A DNA stretch of 64,000 nucleotides, from positions 3,419,826 to 3,483,825 of the forward strand of contig CP138355.1 of the NCBI GenBank assembly GCA_033584155.1. Reading direction: 5' to 3'. Positions 16,272-24,550 of the stretch are shown here, piece after piece; position 1 is the first letter of the stretch, and every line of letters begins with the position of its first letter. The stretch comes from Candidatus Electrothrix scaldis. GTDB taxonomy: Bacteria > Desulfobacterota > Desulfobulbia > Desulfobulbales > Desulfobulbaceae. The translations under genes and the position numbers were made by a program. Below the pieces are notes generated by a model, which was not told the DNA's origin, searched no databases, and worked only from the letters and a program-made list of their open reading frames with translations.

Positions 16272-17336
16272 CTATTGCGTCAGCCCTACTTGCTGCAAGA
16301 TAAAATCAACCAACATAGCTGCATACCCATTCCTCAAAAGCAACCCTAGCATTATCAGAATAATCACCAAGCCCACAATAAAATTTGCGGTATCATCAAC
16401 AACATTTCCTATACGCAAAGGCAGGCTCCCCACCCACCGGGGAAAATCCCAAACCACCGCCCTCGGAACAGACATAAGCGAAAACTCCCGCTTTGCTTTC
16501 TTCGCCACAAAGCGCTTACGCTGCCGCTCAAACTCCGCCTTTGCCTTGCGCGTGCTTCTGTGCTCCCAGAGAGCTTGACCGGCCAACTGTAACAACAGAG
16601 GATGCCTCCCACCCCATTGCCGAGCCAGCTGCCGCTCTTCCGGGTCCAGGGCAGGTTCGCCAGCCCCAGGCAAACGCAGCAACTCCTCCGCCTCATCCTC
16701 GCTGAACTCACCTAACTCCACCACATGGCCCAGATTGAAAAAGGTCGAGGTCAGATTATGCTCACCAGCATAGACATCCAGGGGCCTGCGGCTGGAGAGA
16801 ATGAACATCAGCTGACTGGCGTTCATCCACCCGCGCAGCTGATCAAAAAAGCCATCAGTAAATTCCTCCCCGTTCTTGAGCAGAACCTCAAACTCATCCA
16901 GACAAAAGACCGGCAAAAGCACATGGTCGGTGCATTGCTCCAGGAGCTCGGCAAAACCCTGCGCCGTGCGCGGGGGCGCAAGTAGGGCTCGATGCAGGGA
17001 ATCAACACGCTGCACAGCAGGTTGCTGCTTCAAGGCCCAGGATAGGTCCTTATAAAAGGCCGCCTCCGTAGGCGGCGTCTTGGCCTGAAGATCCAGATAG
17101 ACCACCACAAAGCGGGAGGGATGATCAATCCGCTGTTCCCAGGTCTGGAAAAAATGATAAAGCAGCGAGGACTTGCCGATGCGGCGTTCCCCAACCACAT
17201 TCACGCTGGTGGGCTGGGCCCCGTCCATCCGGTGAGCAAGAAGACTGAGTTCCTCCCTGCGCCCGACAAAACGGCTGGGAGTGGTAATCATGGGACCGGC
17301 AACAAAGGGGCAGGAATGCGTTGAAGAGTTCGGCAT
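16272..17336 (-). CDS. AAA/STAND-type ATPase with C-terminal membrane helix
   Basis: A 354-residue NTPase. RFVGRREEL opens the domain, Walker A is VGERRIGKSSLL near residue 50, and Walker B is FCLDEFE near residue 147. ILSSRRP follows as a sensor-like strand. Near the C-terminus one hydrophobic helix is seen (FIVGLVIILIMLGLLL). I start it at ATG 17334-17336, because longer forms run back into the upstream gene and give Cys/Arg-rich sequence unlike a protein N-terminus. No strong ribosome-binding site is seen, and an ATG 16 codons later is possible. It may share ancestry with the ATPase domain of the larger protein at 13125-15521. Confidence 0.77.
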   Translation of the reverse strand: MPNSSTHSCPFVAGPMITTPSRFVGRREELSLLAHRMDGAQPTSVNVVGERRIGKSSLLYHFFQTWEQRIDHPSRFVVVYLDLQAKTPPTEAAFYKDLSWALKQQPAVQRVDSLHRALLAPPRTAQGFAELLEQCTDHVLLPVFCLDEFEVLLKNGEEFTDGFFDQLRGWMNASQLMFILSSRRPLDVYAGEHNLTSTFFNLGHVVELGEFSEDEAEELLRLPGAGEPALDPEERQLARQWGGRHPLLLQLAGQALWEHRSTRKAKAEFERQRKRFVAKKAKREFSLMSVPRAVVWDFPRWVGSLPLRIGNVVDDTANFIVGLVIILIMLGLLLRNGYAAMLVDFILQQVGLTQ

Positions 17337-17445
17337 GGTGATGTTGAGGCTATGAGAAAAGGCAAGATAGCAGAAATAGCGGAAGCACTGCCTGCTGCCT
17401 TGCAGATAAAACCAGCAAGGCAGCAGGCAGCAACTCAGGGCGGAC

Positions 17446-18045
17446 CTACTTGTTCGGCGGTGCGGGCGGTTTCTTGCCCGGCCCGGTAATCTGGCGACGC
17501 CGTTTCTCTTCATACACAGAAAGGATAAAGAGGCAGGCATAGGGGTGCGTGAGCAATACACCAACGCCAATGGAGCTGCCAATGGAATCGAGAATAATGA
17601 GCACCGCAACCACAGCTACGTGCTCATGGATGGGTTGTTCCAAGGCCATTTCGTACGAGGTTTTGAGGGCCTCGACCAAACCAAGATGCTGATCCGTCAT
17701 CAGGGGAAGCAGATAGACGAGAAAGAAGGTTCCTGCCAAGAGCACGGCAATGCCAGGTAAAACCACCAGCATCATCCCGAGTATGACAAGCGCTATAAAG
17801 AGAATAGTGAAACCCAGCAAAGGAAAAAACAGGTCCATATGCGCGAACAAATCCTTCACATCTGGCCTCCTGTTTTTACGCACAGCCAGCAGCAGGGATT
17901 GCATATAGCCCGCCGCAACGACGGGGGCCAGAAAACCAAAGCTGATCACCGACACCACTATCATCACCAAGGTATTGACGAGCACCAAGGCAAAATGCGC
18001 CATCAGAACCTGCCAGGCACGTTCAAAATGCTTTTTAAAATCCAT
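17446..18045 (-). CDS. Polytopic inner-membrane protein
   Basis: A 199-residue protein with four or five membrane helices, for example LVNTLVMIVVSVISFGFLA, a long hydrophobic run around residues 75-118, and a last one near residues 145-175. The C-terminus is basic and Pro-rich (GPGKKPPAPPNK), as in a cytoplasmic tail. The ATG at 18043-18045 has AAGGAGGAG seven bases upstream, which fixes the start. It lies upstream of the ATPase gene at 16272-17336 on the same strand with about 110 bases between. Function unknown. Confidence 0.72.
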   Translation of the reverse strand: MDFKKHFERAWQVLMAHFALVLVNTLVMIVVSVISFGFLAPVVAAGYMQSLLLAVRKNRRPDVKDLFAHMDLFFPLLGFTILFIALVILGMMLVVLPGIAVLLAGTFFLVYLLPLMTDQHLGLVEALKTSYEMALEQPIHEHVAVVAVLIILDSIGSSIGVGVLLTHPYACLFILSVYEEKRRRQITGPGKKPPAPPNK

Positions 18046-18419
18046 ATCTCCTCCTTCCGGCTGCGCCGGGGATATCAAATCAGGGAGCAATCCCTCGTTG
18101 TTATAATACTTCTACTTTTCCTCGTCTGAAGGCGGCAATCTTCTTTTTTAACAGCCTTCTGAAAACATGCAGCTCAGCATATTTGATATATTACTCTATC
18201 CTGGCTTGTTTTTTCATTAAAAATGGGAAGATGAAACGATTGAATGCGTGATGAACGAGCAGACTCAGAAAAGGTATAGATAAAAGCTCAAGCGAAAGGA
18301 GGGTAACGCGGTATTACAGGGGGCACAGCAAAGAAAAAAAAGGGAGGAGGATCAGCGCAGGAGCAAAACCACAGGGAGTTACCCAGGGTTGCGCTCACTG
18401 GCTGGGGTGGGAATTATGA
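18046..18419. other. Intergenic region without a recognisable gene
   Basis: About 370 bases with mixed composition and a purine-rich middle (AAAGAAAAAAAAGGGAGGAGG near 18327). No coding frame with a family resemblance, no tRNA and no clear terminator was seen. It would hold the promoter of the membrane protein gene at 17446-18045. Confidence 0.4.
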
Positions 18420-18833
18420 TTATTTTTCATCCCAAGTCATTTCCGGTGGTTTTTGCACACCAGGCCAATGACAGAGAAACTCACGAAAACGGACTATTTT
18501 GCCGTCTTTTACATCAAAAACATGGGCCCATCTATTCTCAAAAAATATTTCCGAGTCAGTGTGCCTACCAGTCTCTTCACCAAGGACAACCACGGTATTG
18601 TTTTCGTTCACAATGCTCTTTACATCAAAGGAACTGACATACCAGGTGGAACCAAGAATATCCAGGAAATGGCGGACACCGTTTTTCCCCTGAAAAGCTT
18701 GGCATTTTTCTAAGGTCTCCGGCCCGTTCACGACCCATTCTATGGCATCATCACAGAGGTCCAGAAAGCCCTCAAAGTCGCCACTAGAAAGTTTTTTATA
18801 CACTTCCTGCACAATATGAGGTGGGGACATCAT
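18420..18833 (-). CDS. SnoaL-like (NTF2-fold) protein
   Basis: A 137-residue single-domain protein of the SnoaL/NTF2-like fold. The typical opening IVQEVYKKLSSGDFEGFLDL is followed by DAIEWVVNGP, and later strands VVVLGEETGR and WAHVFDVKDGKIVRFREF end the cone-shaped fold. Family members range from small ester cyclases to ketosteroid-isomerase-like proteins and ligand binders, so no reaction is claimed. GGAGGAG is positioned for ATG 18831-18833. A larger tandem protein of the same fold is encoded at 33344-34222. Confidence 0.82.
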   Translation of the reverse strand: MMSPPHIVQEVYKKLSSGDFEGFLDLCDDAIEWVVNGPETLEKCQAFQGKNGVRHFLDILGSTWYVSSFDVKSIVNENNTVVVLGEETGRHTDSEIFFENRWAHVFDVKDGKIVRFREFLCHWPGVQKPPEMTWDEK

Positions 18834-18863
18834 CTTTTTCTCCTCCAAAAATACTCTATTTTT

Positions 18864-19010
18864 TCAGCCTTCCTCTCCATCCTCGTATCGCATCTCTCCA
18901 TCTTGAGGAGCTTGCTTGCGTTCCAGCTTACGCAGTTTTTTTTCTTCCTTCTTTTTCTTCTTTGCTAACTCTTTCTTTCGTTTTTCAAATGAATAGTTAT
19001 TTCTTGCCAA
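18864..19010 (-). CDS. 48-residue Lys/Glu-rich small protein
   Basis: A short frame with a TTG start at 19008-19010 and a strong AGGAGAG ribosome-binding site four bases upstream. The protein begins MARNNYSFEKRKKELA, continues with a KKKKKEEKKLRKLERK block, and ends in an acidic tail (MRYEDGEEG). This charged, probably helical layout resembles small uncharacterised cytoplasmic proteins seen in delta-proteobacteria-like genomes. The function is unknown. It was found by translating the minus strand by hand, as it is short and lacks an ATG. Confidence 0.62.
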   Translation of the reverse strand: MARNNYSFEKRKKELAKKKKKEEKKLRKLERKQAPQDGEMRYEDGEEG

Positions 19011-19236
19011 GATACTCTCCTGAGAGTGAGGAAGGAAGGACTTCAGCTGAGATAGCTATGGAACAATCTCTTGCTTTGTGGGAAATTATGCATTTCACCA
19101 AAAAACAAGAGATATATTCCCGCAGAGAGTAAGAATCCCTTAAACAACAAGGACAACCAGTAAAGATGTTACCTCATTACATGAGCATCATTATCTGGTT
19201 TTCTTATGAGCAGGGATAATCTCAAGTGAGGAGGAC

Positions 19237-19437
19237 TTATTGGGTAACAACGTTCTCTGCTGACGGTCCTTTGGGGCCATCAACAACATCAAAGCTCACC
19301 CGCTGTCCTTCCTGAAGGCTCTTGAAGCCCTGGGCCTGGATAGCTGAATGATGAACGAAAACGTCCTTTCCACCATCCTGTGCAATAAAACCAAAACCCT
19401 TAGAATCGTTAAACCACTTTACTGTTCCTTCTGCCAT
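19237..19437 (-). CDS. Cold shock protein (CspA family)
   Basis: A 66-residue single cold-shock domain that binds single-stranded RNA and DNA and acts as an RNA chaperone. The RNP1 motif KGFGFI and RNP2-like VFVHHSAI are intact, and GTVKWFND is the usual opening. The length is standard. Start ATG at 19435-19437 follows from the family N-terminus MAEGTVKWF; longer forms translate the leader. A long hairpin-rich leader precedes it, as in many csp genes. Confidence 0.96.
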   Translation of the reverse strand: MAEGTVKWFNDSKGFGFIAQDGGKDVFVHHSAIQAQGFKSLQEGQRVSFDVVDGPKGPSAENVVTQ

Positions 19438-19640
19438 TTTTCTCATACTCCTGTGTAGAACATGATTTCCATTGGAAATCTTCAGATAAAAAACGGATTG
19501 CAACCTTTGCAGTCCGTTGCACAGACCCAACCTTTGTGTCTGCAATTTTCTTTATTGTTTCTGCAAGCAAACCGGAAAATTTTCTCAATTTTCTGCTTCC
19601 TTGCCGCAATATTTTTAAAATTCCCCTCAAGCCACAATAA
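19438..19640 (-). promoter_or_regulatory. Structured 5' leader of the cold shock gene
   Basis: Three inverted repeats lie just upstream of the cold shock ATG: a perfect GATTTCC/GGAAATC (19464-19470 and 19474-19480), an ACGGA...TCCGT pair around 19493-19525, and CAGAC...GTCTG with CAACCTTTGTG between (near 19525-19545). csp leaders often refold with temperature, so this may be a thermosensor. The transcription start is not known. Confidence 0.4.
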
Positions 19641-20102
19641 ACACATCCTTTGAGCAAATCTGCACCGTGCTTACTCAATGATCTGTAGCAAGAAGGTCCG
19701 CTCGTTTCTCCTGAACAGGAACAACAAGGGCTATCAATTCATTTTTTCGTAAAAATTATAGGGAAAAAGCTGCCGAAAAAAGTTTCACTCTGCTTCTCCT
19801 CTACAGGAGAATATCGTCGAAAACAACCTGATGTTAAAAAATTGAAATTAAAAAGTACGTATCACACGGTACGCACAAAGGCCATCTCAAGATAGTTAAA
19901 GCAGAAACCTTAAAGGCACCAAGAATGGTTGCTGAATTCACCGCGATAGCGGCGACAAAAAGAACATGCTAAAAAATATCAAACTACATTTAGGTAACAT
20001 AATACCCTTGTTGCGCTTAATTGCAAGAGTTAAATGTAAAAATAATATTTCTGGTTATTTTTCCGGGCTCCCCGAACCAAAACGTAGTGCCTCCTGCCAC
20101 TG
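19641..20102. other. Intergenic region without a recognisable gene
   Basis: About 460 AT-rich bases between the cold shock leader and the acetyltransferase relic. No frame with protein-like sequence and no RNA gene was recognised. It probably contains the cold shock promoter on the minus strand. Confidence 0.4.
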
Positions 20103-20355
20103 GCTACGCTGCATCCCATAATAAACATGGGAAATAAGACGACCATGCAGCAGCTCGGAATTGGTGATGATACTGATGCAGGGATGTGGCGACAAAGCGG
20201 AGATAATCATCAAGGTTCTTGGTTTGATCCGGCCAGGGCAGCCATTGGGAGAGGTAGGACTTTTGCTCAGTTTACCAGGGCATAGAGCTGCGGGGGGCCT
20301 GGAAACGGTTGCAGAGTGTGAGTGTGATTTCGTTGTCAACGGGTAGGGCGAACAT
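20103..20355 (-). pseudogene. Broken RimJ/RimL-type GNAT N-acetyltransferase
   Basis: On the minus strand, ATG 20353-20355 opens MFALPVDNEITLTL, the usual beginning of ribosomal-protein N-acetyltransferases. After SSMPW comes a TAA stop, and the same frame then continues with KSYLSQWLPWPDQTKN and DDYLRFVATSLHQY, which are RimL-family phrases. A second stop (TAG) ends the frame at about residue 83, whereas the family needs about 180 residues. The acetyl-CoA-binding half is missing. It is therefore a decayed remnant. Another frame across the same bases is longer but meaningless. Confidence 0.75.
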
Positions 20356-20435
20356 GGTTTTCTCGATAAAAAACAAGGCTGGTGTGTTGAGAAAAGGAGA
20401 GCTGACAAGCAGCCTTTTACCCTCATGCGTTTCTT

Positions 20436-21038
20436 TTACTCCCGACAACTCATATCGTCACCCTGCTTGAGGAAATGTATATCAGCCACAGCTACTTGAA
20501 AAAGAGGATAGGGCCAATGTTCAAACACCTGCTTTCCTGCCAGGACCGGGCAGCTTGATGTTTTAAATAGTCCCTCTTTTCCCAGAGGAGTGATTGCCAG
20601 GCGATAACGCAGGTCTCTGGCAAAAGGGTTATGCACATTCAGGAACATGCCAGGGCTCAGCTTTTCGTCCTCAGTCTGGGTGAACTTAAACACAAGGGTT
20701 CGCTCCGGGTGGATATTTTCCGGGACATGCTTGAAGTCCTGCGGGGCATCCTTGCCTTCGGTGGCCTCAATGAAAAGTTTTTCTCCGGGAAAGATCAGGA
20801 TAAAGGCTGGCTGGACAGCAGGGGGATCAAGATCAGAGGTATGCTCGTAAAAGGTTCCGTCTTCCAGCTTGAGCTTGAAGCTGTGGTTCTTTCTGCATGG
20901 GGCGGTTTGGCAGTATTCTTCGAGGGATTTGGAAGGGGTGTTGTCAGGTTGGTCAGGGGAAACGGCAAAGGCGGGAAGAGTTAAAAAGAAAAAGATCAGG
21001 CTGGCTGATATTGCGATGATTCGTTTCTTTGTTTTCAT
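20436..21038 (-). CDS. Secreted or periplasmic protein of unknown function
   Basis: A 200-residue protein with a signal peptide: MKTKKR, a hydrophobic core IIAISASLIFFFLTL and cleavage near PAFAVS (residues 22-27). The mature domain looks beta-rich (for example HSFKLKLEDGTFYE, FILIFPGEKLFIEA and RYRLAITPLG) and has Cys residues in EYCQTAPCRK and SSCPVL. I do not recognise the family. It lies beside palindromic repeats and a second, decayed copy of its own first codons (21150-21220), so the locus was once duplicated. Confidence 0.72.
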   Translation of the reverse strand: MKTKKRIIAISASLIFFFLTLPAFAVSPDQPDNTPSKSLEEYCQTAPCRKNHSFKLKLEDGTFYEHTSDLDPPAVQPAFILIFPGEKLFIEATEGKDAPQDFKHVPENIHPERTLVFKFTQTEDEKLSPGMFLNVHNPFARDLRYRLAITPLGKEGLFKTSSCPVLAGKQVFEHWPYPLFQVAVADIHFLKQGDDMSCRE

Positions 21039-21082
21039 CGTGAAGTTAATCCCTTATATTATTTCTTGTGCCCAGACTTTTC

Positions 21083-21147
21083 TAGCTCCCAAGCTCCAGC
21101 TTGGGAACTCTTATTCTTGAAGCTCTGCTTCTTTGAAGCGGAGCTTC
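21083..21147. repeat. Two adjacent palindromic repeats
   Basis: First, CCCAAGCT/AGCTTGGG (21088-21095 and 21098-21105) with a two-base loop. Second, GAAGCTCTGCTTC/GAAGCGGAGCTTC (21119-21131 and 21135-21147) with a TTT loop and one T-G pair. This GGGAGCTT-type double palindrome looks like a dispersed intergenic repeat. It sits between a secreted-protein gene and a relic of the same gene's start. Confidence 0.65.
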
Positions 21148-21149
21148 AG

Positions 21150-21220
21150 GATGTCTGTGCCCAAGCAAAAGAGGAGGCTGGCTGATAATCCGATGATTGT
21201 TTTTTGAGGTTTTCATTGGG
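21150..21220 (-). pseudogene. Relic of a duplicated signal-peptide start
   Basis: On the minus strand these bases match the beginning of the secreted-protein gene ending at 21038. Both have ATGAAAAC, then an AATCATCG stretch, then ATCAGCCAGCC, in the same order. The relic carries small insertions and its frame is lost within a few codons. It looks like the remains of a second tandem copy whose body was deleted, with the palindromes at the junction. Confidence 0.45.
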
Positions 21221-21320
21221 AAGACCTTTCTTTAAAAGTGGTGATCTGACAGAAACCTTCTGAAAACCAGCAACTGTCGGATCAAGTCTTAAAGCATTAC
21301 ATCTCAATAACAAGATGAGA

Positions 21321-22745
21321 TCAAACAGCCTCCTCCAAGTAGTAATGTTTAGTTCGCTCATGATTTTTCAACGCCTGTGGCCTGTACTGGACTCGTGAGC
21401 CACAATTTTCCATACAACCTTGTTCAAGTCTTTCAATAACAGATTGATGTAAGTCAGGACCAGGATGACGCTTTCCTTCAGACCATGAAAAACGGTATTT
21501 TTCCGGCCACCATTGAGGCCACAACTTGTCTTTTAATATCTTTAACTCACAGTGAGAAATGCCACTTGAATCGGGAAAAAGATTAAGAAGTTTCTCGTTA
21601 AAAATTACTGGGTACTCAATTCCAGGCTCTTTAATTTGTTCAAGCATCCAATGCAAAGCTATATCTGATAAGCGAGATTCATTTTCGGGATAGCTTCCAC
21701 CGATATCAGAATGTCCACCCGGGAACCACACTTGTTTCAGCCATGCAGGATGTTGATTTTTATTTTTTTTCCAACCCTTAACAGTCCCCCAGCCAACACG
21801 CCCGAAAGCTGCCCTATTTTCGTCTATAGAAATCGCATGACGAGCATATGGAACAAGGTCATCCAAAAAACGATCATAATCTTTTAGCCCCCACGATTTT
21901 ATATGCCAGCTAAAATCCCCTTTATTTGGAAAGTCTTTAATGTAACGAAAACGCTTTTTAGCAACATAAAATATAATCAAAGGATATAAGCTCAATAGTC
22001 CAGCGGACTCAACTGACCAACGACCAGTACTGATAATATATATCAACCCTATAACAAAAGTGATCAGAGGACATAAGTAGAATAAAAATTTCCTGAAATT
22101 GGTTTGACCAAGGGCAGCTACTGTATCAAAAACGCCTATAAAATAGGGTTGAATGTTCCCCTGAGACTCTCCATTACTTCCAACACCCTCTGAACCATAT
22201 CTTTCTCTGAATCTACGAGCTAGCTCTTCTCGTTCTAACTCATAATCATTTCTTTTGTAACCTGCTCCATGCTCATATACTTTCAATACAGCTTCTTCGG
22301 CTATTGCTCTTAATCTTTTACTATATATTGGTATAGGATTTCCATCCGCATCATATTGAGGAATACCGCATAAATTCATCACATTCGCAACACATCGTAC
22401 TGTATATGCTCCTCGGCTGAAACCAAACAAATAAACTCTATCTCCGGGTTCATAATATTTAAGAATAGCTTCATAGCAGTCTATTATATTATCACTAATC
22501 CCTATCCCTAAAATGTAGCTTAAAATTTTCTTTATAGATTTAAAAGGTGATAGAAAAAAGGAATCGTGCTCTTCCGATCCTAACCCTGGGTCGTAAAAAG
22601 CAACTTGCTCATTCGGATCAATAAAATTATCGGGTCCAACTTTAGAGGCTCTATACATCTTATAAATATTACTCAACCTCTGTTCAGGTTTTATGCCACC
22701 TACCTGCCCTGTACCATCTGAGTAAATAACGATGTTCTTTGGCAT
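21321..22745 (-). CDS. DUF2235 alpha/beta-hydrolase (Tle1-like catalytic domain)
   Basis: A 474-residue protein that opens with KNIVIYSDGTGQ and carries the serine-hydrolase elbow GFSRGAYT (Ser 110). FDTVAALG (about residue 208) and FPGGHSDIGGSY supply the likely Asp and His. This is the DUF2235 fold, also used by the Tle1 family of type VI secretion phospholipases. Two hydrophobic helices in the middle (about residues 222-262) suggest membrane contact. No VgrG, Hcp or immunity gene is nearby, so a secreted-effector role is unsupported. The gene is clearly AT-richer than its surroundings, which points to transfer. AAGGT precedes the ATG. Confidence 0.83.
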   Translation of the reverse strand: MPKNIVIYSDGTGQVGGIKPEQRLSNIYKMYRASKVGPDNFIDPNEQVAFYDPGLGSEEHDSFFLSPFKSIKKILSYILGIGISDNIIDCYEAILKYYEPGDRVYLFGFSRGAYTVRCVANVMNLCGIPQYDADGNPIPIYSKRLRAIAEEAVLKVYEHGAGYKRNDYELEREELARRFRERYGSEGVGSNGESQGNIQPYFIGVFDTVAALGQTNFRKFLFYLCPLITFVIGLIYIISTGRWSVESAGLLSLYPLIIFYVAKKRFRYIKDFPNKGDFSWHIKSWGLKDYDRFLDDLVPYARHAISIDENRAAFGRVGWGTVKGWKKNKNQHPAWLKQVWFPGGHSDIGGSYPENESRLSDIALHWMLEQIKEPGIEYPVIFNEKLLNLFPDSSGISHCELKILKDKLWPQWWPEKYRFSWSEGKRHPGPDLHQSVIERLEQGCMENCGSRVQYRPQALKNHERTKHYYLEEAV

Positions 22746-22928
22746 AATTTTTACCTTTTCTGAAAAGTTAATTGATCGACAGACTCGGAAGATACTTTTA
22801 ACTTAGATATTAACATTTTACCACAGCTGCAATAAAAAAGTTTCCTTCCGCACTCCCTACCCTCACCATCAAACAGCCTTCAAGCCCCTGAGAGAAAAAA
22901 TAACCTGCTCCCTACGGAGCATCCTCAC

Positions 22929-23276
22929 TCACGCCTCTTCATCCTCCTTCCTCTTCCCCTTCTTCCGCTCACTCGCCCGCGTCCCGCCGACCATATCGTA
23001 TTCCGAGGAGTCGGTCCCGAAAAGCCCCTTCACCACCGACCGGGACCGGACAATATAATCACTCACATCCTCGGCCAGGTCCCCTTTCTCGTTCACCAGG
23101 AGTGTTTTGTCGGCGTTCAGAGCGTCTATCTCGCCGACCTTCGCCTCCAGCGCACCAATTTTTGTTGCCATCACGTCGGCGGAAATGGCATCCGGCAGCC
23201 CGTCTCCTATTTTTTCCAATGCCTCTTTCACCTGATGAGCCTCTTTAAGCAATTTGGGCACACTTCCAGTCAACAT
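22929..23276 (-). CDS. Small helical protein of unknown function
   Basis: A frame of about 115 residues, acidic and helical in the first 90 residues (for example LLKEAHQVKEALEKIG and KIGALEAKVGEID, with heptad-like spacing of Leu, Ile and Val). It ends with a basic-acidic tail, SERKKGKRKEDEEA. AAAGGAGGT lies just upstream. Two ATG codons are adjacent and the second (23274-23276) has the better spacing. No family recognised. The leader upstream is a long stretch of degenerate repeats (23300-23700). Confidence 0.55.
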   Translation of the reverse strand: MLTGSVPKLLKEAHQVKEALEKIGDGLPDAISADVMATKIGALEAKVGEIDALNADKTLLVNEKGDLAEDVSDYIVRSRSVVKGLFGTDSSEYDMVGGTRASERKKGKRKEDEEA

Positions 23277-23299
23277 CATGACCTCCTTTGGTTCTATGC

Positions 23300-23700
23300 A
23301 CAGGCCCTGGGGAAATATCAGGTCGTGCTTTTTTAGTCAGTCGTCCTGCTTTTTTTGACAGGCCCTCTCTGTGTAAAGAAAGGGTCGTTGCTTTTTTAAA
23401 AACATGAAGCGCGGTAAAAGAAAGGAGAGCCACTTCTTTTAAAACCATCGCTCCATTTTTACTCCTGATGCCTCCGTACTCAATAAGGTGTGGCGGGAGG
23501 AGAGAAAGGAGGGTCTGATTTTTCAAAAGCATTTCTCCTGTCTTTAAGAGGAAAACGCCATCCTTACAAAGGACAGCTCCTGTATCATCTCTTCCTTATC
23601 CTCAATAAAAAGTGAGCCTTCCTGTGTTCAAAAGAACGCCTCCTGTTGTATAAAGAATCTCTCCGTACTTTTCACTCTCTGCTTCACAAAAAGCACCCCT
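23300..23700 (-). repeat. Degenerate periodic sequence upstream of the small helical gene
   Basis: Read on the minus strand, short blocks recur every 40-70 bases: a purine-rich GGAG, a pyrimidine run and a TTTTnAAA core. Translation gives repeated but imperfect phrases such as GEILYTTG, GVLLNTG, GAVLCKDG and FLLKTGEMLL, interrupted by stops. It could be a decayed repetitive protein gene or a worn minisatellite. No intact gene is seen in it. Confidence 0.4.
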
Positions 23701-23755
23701 TTAATAAATACCATAGAGATATCCCCTCGTAAATACGTATATATACCCATTTTTC

Positions 23756-23775
23756 TATAGGTAACAGTACCTATA
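23756..23775. promoter_or_regulatory. Perfect 20-base palindrome, candidate operator
   Basis: TATAGGTA/TACCTATA with a four-base ACAG centre. It lies 245 bases ahead of mog in an AT-rich stretch that also holds ATACGTAT. It is symmetric enough to be a dimer-binding site or a small hairpin. The 23776-24019 stretch up to mog holds no recognised gene. Confidence 0.35.
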
Positions 23776-24019
23776 CAGACTCTGCGCCCCGGCAAAAGCC
23801 AGGCCTCCCCTCACTCTCTTCTTCGACAAAGAAAAAAAAGAAGCGGCAGTTTCCTGGAGAAAATGACTCACTCCCCCTGGGAGAGAAGAAAAAAGAACAG
23901 CAGAACAGAAAGACGAGGAAAAAAGAAATATTGCCTGGAATTTCGTTTGCGGGTATTTCTCTACAAACGCGGGCACAAGCCACAAAAAACAAGACAACCC
24001 AAAAAAGAGAAGAAACAAA

Positions 24020-24550
24020 ATGGAATCATTGAACAACAGCAATCCATACACCTGCGGCATTCTCACCTTAAGCGATAAGGGCGCCAAGGGAGAACGGGAA
24101 GACACCTCAGGCCCTATGCTGCAAAAGCTGCTGACCGAGCAGGGATTCCGCATCCAAGCCTATCAGATCATCCCTGATCAGCAGCTCCTGATTGAGGCCA
24201 TCCTGACAAACTGGGTGGATGCAAAAGGGATTGACCTGATCATCACCACCGGCGGGACAGGGGTATCCCCAACAGATCGGACCCCGGAGGCCACCCGTCA
24301 GGTGATTGATCTGGAGATTCCCGGCATTGCCGAGGCTATGCGCCAAGCAAGCCTGGCAAAAACCAAGCAGGCTATCTGGTCACGGGGGATTGCCGGGGTT
24401 CGGCGAAATTCCCTGATTATCAATCTGCCAGGGAGTGAGAAAGGAGCAAGAGAAAATATCGTGGTGGTGCTGCCCGCCCTTGCACATGGTTTGTACAAGA
24501 TCAAGGGCGGAACAGCGGACTGCGGGGAAATGAGGGACGGAGAAGATTAA
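24020..24550 (+). CDS. mog: Molybdopterin adenylyltransferase family protein (Mog/MoaB)
   Basis: A 176-residue protein of the MogA/MoaB fold, which binds molybdopterin and activates it with ATP before molybdate insertion. The binding signature LIITTGGTGVSPTD (about residues 73-86) is intact, as are GILTLSDKG near the start and INLPGSEKG near the end. The length fits a stand-alone Mog. The product is needed for molybdoenzymes such as the Psr-type reductase at 34.6-38.3 kb. Its stop overlaps the end of the convergent purM gene by four bases. Confidence 0.9.
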   Translation: MESLNNSNPYTCGILTLSDKGAKGEREDTSGPMLQKLLTEQGFRIQAYQIIPDQQLLIEAILTNWVDAKGIDLIITTGGTGVSPTDRTPEATRQVIDLEIPGIAEAMRQASLAKTKQAIWSRGIAGVRRNSLIINLPGSEKGARENIVVVLPALAHGLYKIKGGTADCGEMRDGED

